Positions 15,733 to 23,893 of a stretch of 46,524 nucleotides of DNA are shown here, piece by piece. Below the pieces are notes generated by a model. The model searched no databases and was not told the DNA's origin. It worked only from the letters and a program-made list of their open reading frames with translations. The stretch spans positions 1-46,524 of the forward strand of contig NZ_LADU01000043.1 in assembly GCF_000961795.1 (NCBI RefSeq). The letters run 5' to 3'. Made by a program: the position numbers and the translations under genes. How positions within the stretch are numbered: position 1 is the stretch's first letter; the number at the start of each line of letters is the position of its first letter. This DNA comes from Hyphomonas sp. BRH_c22 (GTDB lineage: Bacteria > Pseudomonadota > Alphaproteobacteria > Caulobacterales > Hyphomonadaceae).

Positions 15733-16760
15733 CCTTCAACCCTGAAACCGGCAAGCTTTACATCCAGGACGTCACCCTGCGTGACGGGATGCACGCAATC
15801 CTTCACATGTACGGCACCGACAGCGTCCGCACGATCGCCAAGGCCCTGGACGATGCCGGTGTCGACGCCATTGAAGTGTCGCACGGTGACGGTCTCAACG
15901 GCACGTCATTCAACTATGGCTTTGGCTCTCACACCGACTGGGAATGGATCGAGGCGGCAGCCGACGTGATCAAACGGGCGGTGCTGACCACGCTGCTGGT
16001 CCCTGGCATCGGCACGGTCGAAGAGCTTCGCCGCGCTTACGCATTGGGTGTTCGCTCGGTACGTGTTGCAACCCATTGCACTGAAGCAGACGTTGCCAAG
16101 CAGCATATCGGTATCGCCCGCGATCTTGGTATGGATGTATCGGGCTTTTTGATGATGAGCCACATGATCGACGCCGAGGCGCTGGCCCAGCAGGCCATGC
16201 TGATGGAAAGCTATGGCGCGCACTGTGTTTATGTGACCGACAGCGGCGGCGCACTCGACATGGACGGTGTGCGCGAGCGGCTGCGGGCTTACGACCGCGT
16301 TCTCAAGCCAGAAACCCAGCGCGGCATGCATGCCCACCACAATTTGTCGCTCGGTGTCGCAAATTCGATCGTTGCCGCTCAGGAAGGCGCAGTACGGATC
16401 GATGCCAGCCTTGCAGGCATGGGGGCAGGGGCGGGCAACGCCCCGCTCGAAGTGTTCGTTGCTGCGGCCGACCGAAAGGGCTGGAACCATGGATGCGACG
16501 TGATGGCGTTGATGGACGCAGCGGAAGATCTGGTCCGTCCACTCCAGGATCGCCCGGTGCGGGTCGACCGCGAGACGCTGAGCCTGGGCTATGCCGGTGT
16601 CTATTCAAGCTTTCTTCGTCACGCGGAAAAGGCGGCCGAACAATACGGCCTCGACACCCGCGAAATTCTGATCGAACTGGGTAAACGGCGCATGGTTGGC
16701 GGGCAGGAAGACATGATTGTCGATGTTGCGCTCGATCTCGTTTCCGCGCGGGCAACATAG
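15729..16760 (+). CDS. xylK: 4-hydroxy-2-oxovalerate aldolase
   Basis: A 343-residue DmpG/XylK/MhpE-type aldolase: an HMG-CoA-lyase-like TIM barrel with the metal and catalytic motif VTLRDGMHA near residue 20 and the metal-binding HAHHNLSLG near residue 200, followed by the C-terminal communication domain. It splits 4-hydroxy-2-oxovalerate into pyruvate and acetaldehyde and passes the latter to XylQ. The start overlaps the xylQ stop (ATGA). Family-typical length and no damage seen. Confidence 0.95.
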   Translation: MTFNPETGKLYIQDVTLRDGMHAILHMYGTDSVRTIAKALDDAGVDAIEVSHGDGLNGTSFNYGFGSHTDWEWIEAAADVIKRAVLTTLLVPGIGTVEELRRAYALGVRSVRVATHCTEADVAKQHIGIARDLGMDVSGFLMMSHMIDAEALAQQAMLMESYGAHCVYVTDSGGALDMDGVRERLRAYDRVLKPETQRGMHAHHNLSLGVANSIVAAQEGAVRIDASLAGMGAGAGNAPLEVFVAAADRKGWNHGCDVMALMDAAEDLVRPLQDRPVRVDRETLSLGYAGVYSSFLRHAEKAAEQYGLDTREILIELGKRRMVGGQEDMIVDVALDLVSARAT

Positions 16761-16763
16761 GCG

Positions 16764-17540
16764 ATGGCAATGGACAAGATTGAACGTTACGCGGAAATTC
16801 TGGACAGCGCGGCGCTTCATGCGCGCGCAACGCCCCAACTGACGCATACCGACCCCGATCTGAGTGTGGCGGATGCCTATCTGGTGCAGAAGCTGTCGGT
16901 CGATCGTCGCCTCAGCCGCGGTGAACGCCGAATCGGAGTCAAGATGGGTCTGACGAGCCGGGCCAAGATGCTGCAGGTCGGGGTCGACGAGGTAGCCTGG
17001 GGACGCCTGACCGACGCGATGCTGATCGAGGAAGGCGCGTCGATGTCTCGCGCACGTTTCGTTCACCCACGGGTTGAGCCGGAAGTGGCCTTCCTTATGA
17101 AGGCGCCGCTTTCCGGAAAGGTCACAGCGATGGAGGCGCTGGCGGCGGTCGAAGCGATTGCTCCAGCAATGGAAATCATTGATAGCCGGTACGAGAACTT
17201 CAAGTTCGCTTTGTCTGATGTTATTGCCGACAACACCTCGTCTTCTGGCCTTGTGATCGGACAATGGAACGATCCAGCCAAGGATTTCTCGAACCTCGGG
17301 GTTGTTCTCGAAATCGACGGCCATGTGATCGAGGTCGGTTCGACTGCAGCTATTCTCGGCCATCCCTTGCGGTCGTTGGTCGCCGCGGCGCGACTTGTCG
17401 CTGAAGGCGGAGAAGAAATCTCAGCAGGCGACATCGTCATGGCAGGTGGCATCACCGCCGCTCCCAATCTCGCGCCCGGTCAAACCGTCCGCACGAATAT
17501 CCAGGGGCTTGGTGCCGTAATGTTTCAGGTGGAGGCGTAA
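16764..17540 (+). CDS. xylI: 4-oxalocrotonate decarboxylase
   Basis: A 258-residue paralogue of XylJ belonging to the XylI/DmpH decarboxylase branch. Conserved stretches: IGVKMGLTSRAKM, HPRVEPEVAFLMKAPL, IAPAMEIIDSRYENFKF and the C-terminal GGITAAPNLAPGQTVRTNIQGLG. It decarboxylates the 2-oxo form of oxalocrotonate to 2-hydroxypentadienoate, which XylJ hydrates. The ATG is three bases after the xylK stop, and the TAA is directly followed by the ATG of xylH. Confidence 0.93.
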   Translation: MAMDKIERYAEILDSAALHARATPQLTHTDPDLSVADAYLVQKLSVDRRLSRGERRIGVKMGLTSRAKMLQVGVDEVAWGRLTDAMLIEEGASMSRARFVHPRVEPEVAFLMKAPLSGKVTAMEALAAVEAIAPAMEIIDSRYENFKFALSDVIADNTSSSGLVIGQWNDPAKDFSNLGVVLEIDGHVIEVGSTAAILGHPLRSLVAAARLVAEGGEEISAGDIVMAGGITAAPNLAPGQTVRTNIQGLGAVMFQVEA

Positions 17541-17753
17541 ATGCCAATCATCGAGGTCAACATGCTCGAGGGTAGATCGCCGGATGACAAAGAACGGTTG
17601 ATCCAAGCCCTGACCGATGCTGCCATAACGTCGATCGGGGCGCCGCGTGAATCGGTCCGCATTATCTTGCGCGAGATGCCGAGCGGCCACTTCGCGGTCG
17701 GTGGACAGTCCTTCGCGGCGAAAGCGGCCGCAAAGGCCGCCGGGAAGGAATGA
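17541..17753 (+). CDS. xylH: 4-oxalocrotonate tautomerase
   Basis: A 70-residue tautomerase of the XylH/DmpI type. The catalytic proline is the residue after the initiator Met (MPIIEVNMLEGR), and SVRIILREMPSGHFAVGG holds the conserved arginine region. It converts the enol of 4-oxalocrotonate to its keto form ahead of decarboxylation. The C-terminus carries an Ala/Lys-rich tail (AAKAAAKAAGKE), slightly longer than the roughly 62 residues of the TOL enzyme. The start abuts the xylI stop codon. Confidence 0.94.
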   Translation: MPIIEVNMLEGRSPDDKERLIQALTDAAITSIGAPRESVRIILREMPSGHFAVGGQSFAAKAAAKAAGKE

Positions 17754-17754
17754 C

Positions 17755-18033
17755 GTGACAACTGGGCTGCACCTGATCCGGATTGTCGGCGGCGGAGAGT
17801 TCAGTTGCGGTGAGGACGAGTCGGTCTTGCTGGCCATGGAGCGATGCGGATCGAGCGATATTGGCGTTGGTTGCCGGGGCGGCGGGTGCGGGATCTGCAG
17901 GGTCAAAGTGGTCGAAGGGGGCTATAAGACCGGCAAAATGAGTGCCGCAAAGGTTTCAGAAAGCGACCGTGAAGCGGGTTATGCCCTAGCATGCCGCCTC
18001 TATCCGGCCGCTGACTTATTAATCGAAGTGTAA
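17755..18033 (+). CDS. xylT: Plant-type [2Fe-2S] ferredoxin, XylT family
   Basis: A 92-residue chloroplast-type ferredoxin starting with GTG one base after the xylH stop (preceded by GGGAAGGA). Cluster cysteines C40, C45, C48 and C80 follow the CX4CX2C...C pattern (CRGGGCGIC, then ALACRLYP). XylT proteins reactivate catechol 2,3-dioxygenase by reducing iron that was oxidised by substituted catechols. In TOL plasmids xylT precedes xylE; here it sits at the other end of the meta genes, about 6 kb downstream of xylE. It is a different type from the Rieske ferredoxin at 3109. Confidence 0.88.
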   Translation: MTTGLHLIRIVGGGEFSCGEDESVLLAMERCGSSDIGVGCRGGGCGICRVKVVEGGYKTGKMSAAKVSESDREAGYALACRLYPAADLLIEV

Positions 18034-18056
18034 TATAAATCTAGAGGAGATATGAA

Positions 18057-19556
18057 ATGGCTACCAAACTCAAAAACGTTGAAAACGAATACGGAATTAA
18101 GAGCGAATACGGTCACTTTATCGGCGGCGAGTGGATTTCCGGTGATAGTGGGAAGACGATCGACCTGATCAATCCGGCCACAGGCGCGGTGCTGACCAAG
18201 ATCCAGGCCGGTAATGCCAAGGATATCCAGCGTGCAGTGGCCGCTGCAAAGGCCGCCTTTCCGAAGTGGTCAGAAAGTTCGCCTGCCGAACGTCAGGAAA
18301 TCCTGATTGAGGTCGCGCGTCGGCTCAAGGCGCGCCATCAGCATTATGCCACGCTTGAGACCCTGAACAACGGTAAGCCAATCCGCGAATCGATGTATTT
18401 CGATATGCCTCAGGCAATCGGCCAATTCGAGCTTTTTGCCGGCGCGGCGTATGGCCTTCATGGTCAGACATTGGATTTCCCCGATGCTGTCGGCATCGTT
18501 CACCGCGAGCCGCTGGGCGTGTGCGCGCAGATTATCCCGTGGAACGTGCCGATGCTGATGATGGCGTGCAAAATCGCGCCAGCCCTTGCTTCAGGGAACA
18601 CGGTTGTGCTTAAACCTGCCGAGACGGTCTGCCTTTCGGTGATCGAATTCTTCGTAGAAATGGCGGATCTTTTGCCCCCAGGCGTGATCAACGTGGTCAC
18701 CGGCTACGGTCCTGACGTCGGTGAGGCGCTTGTGACTCATGAGGACGTCCGTAAGGTCGCCTTCACCGGGTCGGTGGCGACGGCCCGCCGGGTCATGCAA
18801 TATGCATCCGCCAATATCATCCCGCAGACGCTCGAACTGGGCGGTAAGTCCGCGCACATCGTTTGTGGGGATGCTGATATCGATGCCGCGGTCGAAAGTG
18901 CCACGATGTCGACCGTGCTCAACAAAGGCGAAGTTTGCCTGGCTGGCTCACGCCTGTTCCTGCACGAGTCGATCCAGGATGAGTTCCTTGCGAAGTTCAA
19001 GGTGGCGCTCGAAGGTATTCGTCAGGGCGATCCGCTGGACTTTGCGACCCAGCTCGGCGCACAGGCGTCGAAGATGCAAATGGACAAGGTCGAGAGCTAT
19101 CTCCAGTTGGCTACCGAAGAAGGCGCCACCGTTCTGACCGGCGGCAGCCGTAACGACAATCTTGCCGATGGGCACTTCATCAGCCCGACGGTCTTTACCA
19201 ACGTCAACAACTCGATGCGTATCGCGCGTGAAGAGATCTTCGGCCCGGTTACCAGCGTGATTAGTTGGAAGGACGAAGACGATATGATGAAGGTGGCGAA
19301 CGATACCAATTACGGCCTCGCGGGTGGTATCTGGACCCGCGATATTGCGCGCGCGCACCGCATGGCACGCAAGCTCGAAACCGGCACGGTGTGGATCAAC
19401 CGCTACTACAATCTGAAGGCCAACATGCCACTCGGCGGTTACAAGCAGAGCGGGTTCGGTCGTGAATTCAGTCATGAAGTGCTTAACCACTACACCCAGA
19501 CCAAGTCGGTCGTGGTGAACTTGCAAGAGGGTCGCACCGGGATGTTCGATCAGTAA
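18057..19556 (+). CDS. Aromatic aldehyde dehydrogenase (salicylaldehyde/benzaldehyde candidate)
   Basis: A 499-residue NAD(P)-dependent aldehyde dehydrogenase. Motifs: IIPWNVPMLMMACKIAPALASGN, the Glu in LELGGKSAHIV (about 260), the Cys in NKGEVCLAGSRLF (about 293), and EEIFGPVTSVISW. The C-terminus MPLGGYKQSGFGREF is of the general ALDH type, distinct from xylG at 12470. The context (naphthalene-type upper pathway plus XylMA) makes salicylaldehyde or benzaldehyde the likely substrate, filling the step between NahE and salicylate or between XylMA products and benzoates. Strong ribosome-binding site AGAGGAG. General aliphatic aldehydes cannot be excluded. Confidence 0.8.
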   Translation: MATKLKNVENEYGIKSEYGHFIGGEWISGDSGKTIDLINPATGAVLTKIQAGNAKDIQRAVAAAKAAFPKWSESSPAERQEILIEVARRLKARHQHYATLETLNNGKPIRESMYFDMPQAIGQFELFAGAAYGLHGQTLDFPDAVGIVHREPLGVCAQIIPWNVPMLMMACKIAPALASGNTVVLKPAETVCLSVIEFFVEMADLLPPGVINVVTGYGPDVGEALVTHEDVRKVAFTGSVATARRVMQYASANIIPQTLELGGKSAHIVCGDADIDAAVESATMSTVLNKGEVCLAGSRLFLHESIQDEFLAKFKVALEGIRQGDPLDFATQLGAQASKMQMDKVESYLQLATEEGATVLTGGSRNDNLADGHFISPTVFTNVNNSMRIAREEIFGPVTSVISWKDEDDMMKVANDTNYGLAGGIWTRDIARAHRMARKLETGTVWINRYYNLKANMPLGGYKQSGFGREFSHEVLNHYTQTKSVVVNLQEGRTGMFDQ

Positions 19557-19595
19557 TTTTGAACTGAACGACAATCGGCGAAGAAGGAGAGAAAA

Positions 19596-20396
19596 TTGTC
19601 TAAGAGGCTTGATGGACAGGTGGCGCTACTTACCGGTGGCGCCACCGGGATCGGCGCGGCGGTAGTCGCGCGCTATATCGAAGAAGGCGCCAGGGTCGGC
19701 GTGCTCGTCAAGGATGACGAGCAGACAGAACTGGTGCGTTCGCGACATGGAGACAGCGTCGTCGTGGTAACGGGAGACGTGCGTTCCTATGCGGACAATT
19801 CCCGCGCCGTTGCGGAAACCGTGGCGGCGTTCGGCAAGCTCGATGTGTTTGTCGGGAACGTTGGAATCTGGGATTTCATGGTTCCGCTCGAACAGCAGGA
19901 GCCCGAGCAGCTCGGAAAGGTTTTTGACGAGATATTCGATGTCAACCTCAAGGGCTACTTTCTCGGTGCCCGCGCCGCCATCCCCGAGCTCCGGAAGGTT
20001 AAGGGAAGTATTATTTTTACCGCCTCGACTTCAAGCTACTACACTGGAGGAGGCGGCACTCTATACGTTGCGTCCAAGCACGCTGTGCTCGGGCTTATCA
20101 AACAGCTGGCCTGGGAACTAGCACCGGACATCAGTGTCAACGGCGTTGCGCCGGGTGGGACACGGACCCCGCTCAGCGGTACCCAGACCGGCGGCTTTGC
20201 AGAGACGAAGATGGAACAGATGCCCGGGCTTGACGATTTGATTTCCGGCATGACTCCGCTCGGAAGGATCGCCGAACCTGCCGACCATGCTGGTCTCTAT
20301 ACCCTTTTGGCTTCGCGGCGGGACTCTTCGTACATGACCGGAACAGTGCTCCTCAGCGATGGCGGAATCGGAATCGGGAAACGTCCGGACGGGTGA
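19596..20396 (+). CDS. bphB: cis-2,3-dihydrodiol dehydrogenase (BphB/NahB type)
   Basis: A 266-residue short-chain dehydrogenase. Cofactor site [11 protein letters not shown], the [11 protein letters not shown] and [13 protein letters not shown] segments, and active-site [19 protein letters not shown] are characteristic of aromatic cis-dihydrodiol dehydrogenases such as BphB. The start is TTG, set by an AAGGAG ribosome-binding site six bases upstream; no ATG fits. It would oxidise the cis-dihydrodiols made by the oxygenases at 23328-27163 to diols for BphC. It differs from the BenD-like dehydrogenase at 30373, which acts on carboxylated diols. Confidence 0.9.
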   Translation: MSKRLDGQVALLTGGATGIGAAVVARYIEEGARVGVLVKDDEQTELVRSRHGDSVVVVTGDVRSYADNSRAVAETVAAFGKLDVFVGNVGIWDFMVPLEQQEPEQLGKVFDEIFDVNLKGYFLGARAAIPELRKVKGSIIFTASTSSYYTGGGGTLYVASKHAVLGLIKQLAWELAPDISVNGVAPGGTRTPLSGTQTGGFAETKMEQMPGLDDLISGMTPLGRIAEPADHAGLYTLLASRRDSSYMTGTVLLSDGGIGIGKRPDG

Positions 20397-20454
20397 ACAC
20401 GATGCCGAGAGCTAGGGTTGTTAGTATCAAGCGCATGATAGGAGGATAGAAGCC

Positions 20455-20835
20455 ATGGCTGAGAAATTTCAATTTTCCGACTTGTTCGTCATTTCGGGGG
20501 TTATTGGAGCCGCCCGGTGGAAACCGACGCACCTTGGTCCGACCGTCGCGCCTCCCCAACTGGTCGAATTCGGCGGCGATCTCACAAGAGATCGCGCCGA
20601 ACGTATGATGGCTCATGCCGAAGCCGGGGGACTCGCAATTTACGGGATCGGGCAGCTCAGCTACCATCGTGCACCTGTCGACAAGACAGTCGTCTATCCG
20701 ATCGACGCCTTTTACGCGCATGGTCAATACACGTCAGTTATTGCTACCTTGAACCGCGTTGCAGTTCTGCTCGACAACACCCAAAAGGTGGATATCCAGG
20801 AAATGGTTGGCAAGATGATCCGGGTCGATAACTGA
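20455..20835 (+). CDS. Unrecognised 126-residue protein
   Basis: A soluble-looking 126-residue protein with no domain I recognise. It is preceded by a near-perfect ribosome-binding site (AGGAGG) and has normal coding character, so it is very probably real. Visible features: N-terminal hydrophobic FSDLFVISGVIGAARW, no clear signal cleavage site, no cysteine, several histidines (PTHLGP, MMAHAEAGG, LSYHRAPV, YAHGQY), and a C-terminal HLNRV-like amphipathic stretch (VIATLNRVAVLLDNTQKV). Last gene of the plus operon, 58 bases after bphB and convergent with xylA. Operon membership suggests a role in aromatic metabolism. Confidence 0.7.
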   Translation: MAEKFQFSDLFVISGVIGAARWKPTHLGPTVAPPQLVEFGGDLTRDRAERMMAHAEAGGLAIYGIGQLSYHRAPVDKTVVYPIDAFYAHGQYTSVIATLNRVAVLLDNTQKVDIQEMVGKMIRVDN

Positions 20836-20883
20836 CTCGGGGTTGCAGAATCACTGTCTCGCGCCCGGCTTGACATTGTTGCT

Positions 20884-20906
20884 CCAAGGCGCAAAACAGC
20901 GCTTGG
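20884..20906. terminator. Possible bidirectional terminator between convergent operons
   Basis: CCAAGGCGC and GCGCTTGG pair with one bulged base around a 6-base loop, in the 95-base gap between the plus operon and xylA. There is no strong T-run on either side, so termination strength is uncertain. Confidence 0.35.
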
Positions 20907-20930
20907 CGCACAGGCTATTTTAGTGCGGGG

Positions 20931-21971
20931 TTACCGCGCGCTGCTCCGATCGAGGAAACGATCTGCAGAGATCGCATGGCGAGACACGCCGGCTTTGAGT
21001 AACACTTCTTCAGCGAGGTCGACCATCGCGGGCGGGCCACAGAGATAGGCCTCGCATTGTGCCCGGTCTGGTATTTCGGCGATCTGCTGCGTCACCAGCC
21101 CCCGGGCGCCTTCCCAGGGGCTATCCGGTGATTCTTCGGACAGGACCGGTATAAATTCGAACGGCGCATTCCAGTCGGCGGCGAGTGCGCTGATTTCATC
21201 AAGGCAATAAAGGTGCGCCTTGGTCCTGGCGCCATACAACAGGATAACCGGCCGATTGGCGCCAAGCGCACGGGCCTCCTGCAAAATCGCCATGATCGGA
21301 GCGAGGCCGCTGCCACCCGCAATGCAGAGCATTGGCGCCTTGCTTGGCTTGAGGTGGAACGCGCCATAGGGCGCCGCCACCTCCATCTGCGTTCCGAGGC
21401 GTTCACCGCCAAACAACCAGTCGGTGAAAGCGCCTCCCGGAACATGGCGGACATGGAATTGCAACTGCTTTGCCGACCCGTTTTTGGGTGCGAATGCGAA
21501 GGAGTAGCTTCGGGGGCCGTCGATGCTAGGCAGGCTCAGATCGGCGTACTGGCCTGGGGTAAAGGACAGCGGTCGGTCAAGCTCGACAATGAGGTTGATT
21601 ATATCCGGGCAAAGCCGGGTGGCTGCGACAATCGTTGCCGGATAGTTTTTGACAGCTTGCTGGCTCAACAAGGGAGCGTCGAGTGCAATCGTCAAATCCG
21701 AGCGAGGTAGGGCCTGACAAGCAAGCCTGTATCCAGCCGACAGTTCGTCGCGCTCCAGAACCAGCGCGGATGGACTTAATTCCCGTATCTTGCCGTCCAG
21801 AAGCTTGAATTTGCAGGTTCCGCACGAACCGACTTTGCAATCGTGCGGCATGGCCATGCCCTCGGCGAGCATTGCTTCGAGCAGGGTTTTGTCTTGGGCG
21901 ACAAACAACTCCCGCGCTTCGGAGGTCACAGTCACCTTGTTGGGCTTGGGCTTTTTCAGGAAGGAAAACAT
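20931..21971 (-). CDS. xylA: Xylene monooxygenase electron-transfer component
   Basis: A 346-residue NADH reductase. An N-terminal plant-type ferredoxin domain has C45, C50, C53 (CKVGSCGTC) and C85 (YRLACQA). It is followed by an FAD domain (GPRSYSFAFAP, the RxYS motif) and an NAD domain (CIAGGSGLAPIMAIL, then YLCGPPAMVD). This order and length match XylA of TOL plasmids, which passes electrons from NADH to the membrane hydroxylase XylM. xylA lies downstream of xylM in the same direction, 120 bases apart, the order also seen in TOL operons (xylM then xylA). Last gene of the minus operon. Confidence 0.93.
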   Translation of the reverse strand: MFSFLKKPKPNKVTVTSEARELFVAQDKTLLEAMLAEGMAMPHDCKVGSCGTCKFKLLDGKIRELSPSALVLERDELSAGYRLACQALPRSDLTIALDAPLLSQQAVKNYPATIVAATRLCPDIINLIVELDRPLSFTPGQYADLSLPSIDGPRSYSFAFAPKNGSAKQLQFHVRHVPGGAFTDWLFGGERLGTQMEVAAPYGAFHLKPSKAPMLCIAGGSGLAPIMAILQEARALGANRPVILLYGARTKAHLYCLDEISALAADWNAPFEFIPVLSEESPDSPWEGARGLVTQQIAEIPDRAQCEAYLCGPPAMVDLAEEVLLKAGVSRHAISADRFLDRSSAR

Positions 21972-22091
21972 GAATGCGATCTATTCTGTTCGATTTGCGG
22001 CAAGTGGGATGAAAGTAAAAGGAAGTGTCATCCCCGGAGGGACGACGCTCGAGTAACATGCAGATGACCGGACGGATGTTGGTGGACTGTG

Positions 22092-23195
22092 TCAGTCGAT
22101 GGCGAGCCACTGCGGCCAACCGGCCCTCGCGTTGGCGGCTTGTGCAAGTTTGCGCTCGCCAGGTGATGCAAACCTCTGGTCCCAGTCTTTGAGGCGCGGC
22201 TGGGCGATGAACCGGTTCCAGACTGGCGGGACCAGTCCGCACAGGAAACACAGAAACAGCGACGGCATCTGCGGCGCCTCGGGCTCGGGCCGCAGTTCGT
22301 AGAATGGGGTGTGCCCGTCGAGGTGGTGGTTGATGTGATTGGTGATCTCGACCCCGATCGGACGCACGATCATGCCAAGATGGTTCCATGCGTGATGCTT
22401 GGCGATCGGCTCCCCCTCGATCCGCAGCAGGCCGTAATGTTGAAAGTAATTGAAGCCTTCAACCAGCATCTTGGCAAAAAACATCGCGGTGACCGTCACG
22501 AGTCCGGCGATAGGACCGGCGAGAACGACCATCACACCGATAATTGCGCCAACCAGCACCAGTTGCAACCACATCGCATTGCGCCAGCTCCATTTCGAAT
22601 GACCCAGACGCGAAAGGATCTCCGCCTGCTTATCCCAGGTGTCCTTGTACGAACCCCAGGTGGCCGAAAACACGAAGCTGTAGATGGTCTGCCCTCTCAA
22701 GGGTGTGTCACTATCTTTCGCTGTGTCGAGATGCACATGATGGGTGACAATGTGCGCAATATCGCGATTGGGATCGCCATAGAAGGCACTCAATCCTTTT
22801 GCCACAGCCCTTGGGAACCAGTGCCGGCGATGCATCAACTCGTGCGCGACGGGCAGGGTCGGAACCGCAGAAAGCCATGCAAGGCTGGCGATCGATCCGG
22901 CGATCTGCCAACCCGAAGCCGCATCACCCAATATCGGATTTGTGCCGGAGTTTACCGAGTGGGCGAAAACCAGATAGAGTGCGATCATCAGCGGTAGCTG
23001 CAGATAGATCGCTAAATCGGCGACGGACGAAATGCCGAGTGCGCGCATTTTGCTGTCATTTGGAAGGGCTATGTCAAGCATCATCAGCACTGGGAAGGTG
23101 CCAAAGCCGAGCCACACGAACGGGCCGCCGAGGACAAACCCTGCGATGCCCGTCATGGTCATAACGGGCACAAGATAATACCGTAATGCGTCCAC
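22092..23195 (-). CDS. xylM: Xylene monooxygenase hydroxylase component
   Basis: A 367-residue membrane di-iron hydroxylase of the AlkB/XylM family. Histidine clusters: HELMHRRH (about 118-125), HIVTHHVH (148-155), QHYG, and NHINHHLDGH near 285, among several hydrophobic segments. It hydroxylates methyl groups of toluene and xylenes, and in sphingomonads contributes to attack on alkyl-aromatics. The start is a GTG at 23195, chosen because GGAGAG lies 6 bases upstream and because VDALRYYLVPV then matches the start of TOL XylM (369 residues). An ATG at 23234 is in frame but less likely. A strong hairpin precedes the gene at 23283-23320. No xylB alcohol dehydrogenase follows. Confidence 0.92.
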   Translation of the reverse strand: MDALRYYLVPVMTMTGIAGFVLGGPFVWLGFGTFPVLMMLDIALPNDSKMRALGISSVADLAIYLQLPLMIALYLVFAHSVNSGTNPILGDAASGWQIAGSIASLAWLSAVPTLPVAHELMHRRHWFPRAVAKGLSAFYGDPNRDIAHIVTHHVHLDTAKDSDTPLRGQTIYSFVFSATWGSYKDTWDKQAEILSRLGHSKWSWRNAMWLQLVLVGAIIGVMVVLAGPIAGLVTVTAMFFAKMLVEGFNYFQHYGLLRIEGEPIAKHHAWNHLGMIVRPIGVEITNHINHHLDGHTPFYELRPEPEAPQMPSLFLCFLCGLVPPVWNRFIAQPRLKDWDQRFASPGERKLAQAANARAGWPQWLAID

Positions 23196-23282
23196 TTTAT
23201 TCTCTCCGATCCGTCCGGTCCGCAGGCCGGCCATATTGTTGTTCGTATATGGGAATGCCCCGCGCCGAGGAGCGCATGGTTA

Positions 23283-23320
23283 GCGGCACGAAATGCGACT
23301 GGCTTCGCATTTCGTGCCGC
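23283..23320 (-). promoter_or_regulatory. Perfect 16-bp stem hairpin between oxygenase genes and xylM
   Basis: Two 16-base arms (one reads GCGGCACGAAATGCGA) are exact reverse complements around a 6-base loop. It begins 8 bases after the stop of the oxygenase beta gene and ends 87 bases before xylM. No T-run follows on the minus strand, so it looks more like an RNA stability, processing or partial attenuation element than a classic terminator. Confidence 0.7.
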
Positions 23321-23327
23321 CGCATCC

Positions 23328-23879
23328 CTAAAGGAAGATGTTCAGGTTTTTGCTGAGCAGGACATTATGCTTGAGTATGATTCGCCGTTTGACCAGCTGA
23401 AATGCAGCTCCCGCTTCGCGCCAGATATCGACACGGTTGCCGATCAGCGAGTCTTCCTCACGCTCATTGCGATTGCGATAGGCGTAGAAGTTGGAGAAGA
23501 CTTGGTATTCTCCTTCCTTCTCAGTCATTTCTACCTCAACGTTGGTGATGATGTGCGTGTAACGCGTGGCCGGATCCTCGGACCAGGCCGTACCGGTTTC
23601 CAGCCGCGAAAGCCGTTTCTTGATCTCCTCCAGATTGTCGTTGTAATAGGCCATCCGGGTCAGATCGTTTACTTGGTCGGTCTTGTCGCGGCGATAGCGC
23701 GTTTCAATGCCGGGCATATGATAGAGCAAATCGTCGGCCAGCATCTTGACCCAACCGACATAGTTCTCATCGTCGAGCATGCGCGCTTCGCGATAGACGG
23801 TCTGGGTCAAGGCGTGCGTCAGTTCGAGCGAGGCGCTCTGGCCCGTCTGCGGGCGTTCGAACGTGGCGTTCTTTGTCAT
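23328..23879 (-). CDS. Aromatic dioxygenase small subunit (with 23894-25264)
   Basis: A 183-residue ring-hydroxylating dioxygenase beta subunit of the biphenyl/naphthalene type. Typical stretches: ALTQTVYREARMLDDENYVGWVKMLADDLLYHMP, RLETGTAWSEDPATRYTHIITNVEVE and the C-terminal HNVLLSKNLNIFL. The ATG at 23879 is preferred, nine bases after AGGA; an in-frame TTG upstream is possible. It overlaps nothing and follows its alpha subunit after 14 bases. It should pair with the alpha subunit upstream to form an initial dioxygenase for mono- or polycyclic hydrocarbons. Confidence 0.88.
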   Translation of the reverse strand: MTKNATFERPQTGQSASLELTHALTQTVYREARMLDDENYVGWVKMLADDLLYHMPGIETRYRRDKTDQVNDLTRMAYYNDNLEEIKKRLSRLETGTAWSEDPATRYTHIITNVEVEMTEKEGEYQVFSNFYAYRNRNEREEDSLIGNRVDIWREAGAAFQLVKRRIILKHNVLLSKNLNIFL

Positions 23880-23893
23880 AGTAATGATTCCTT

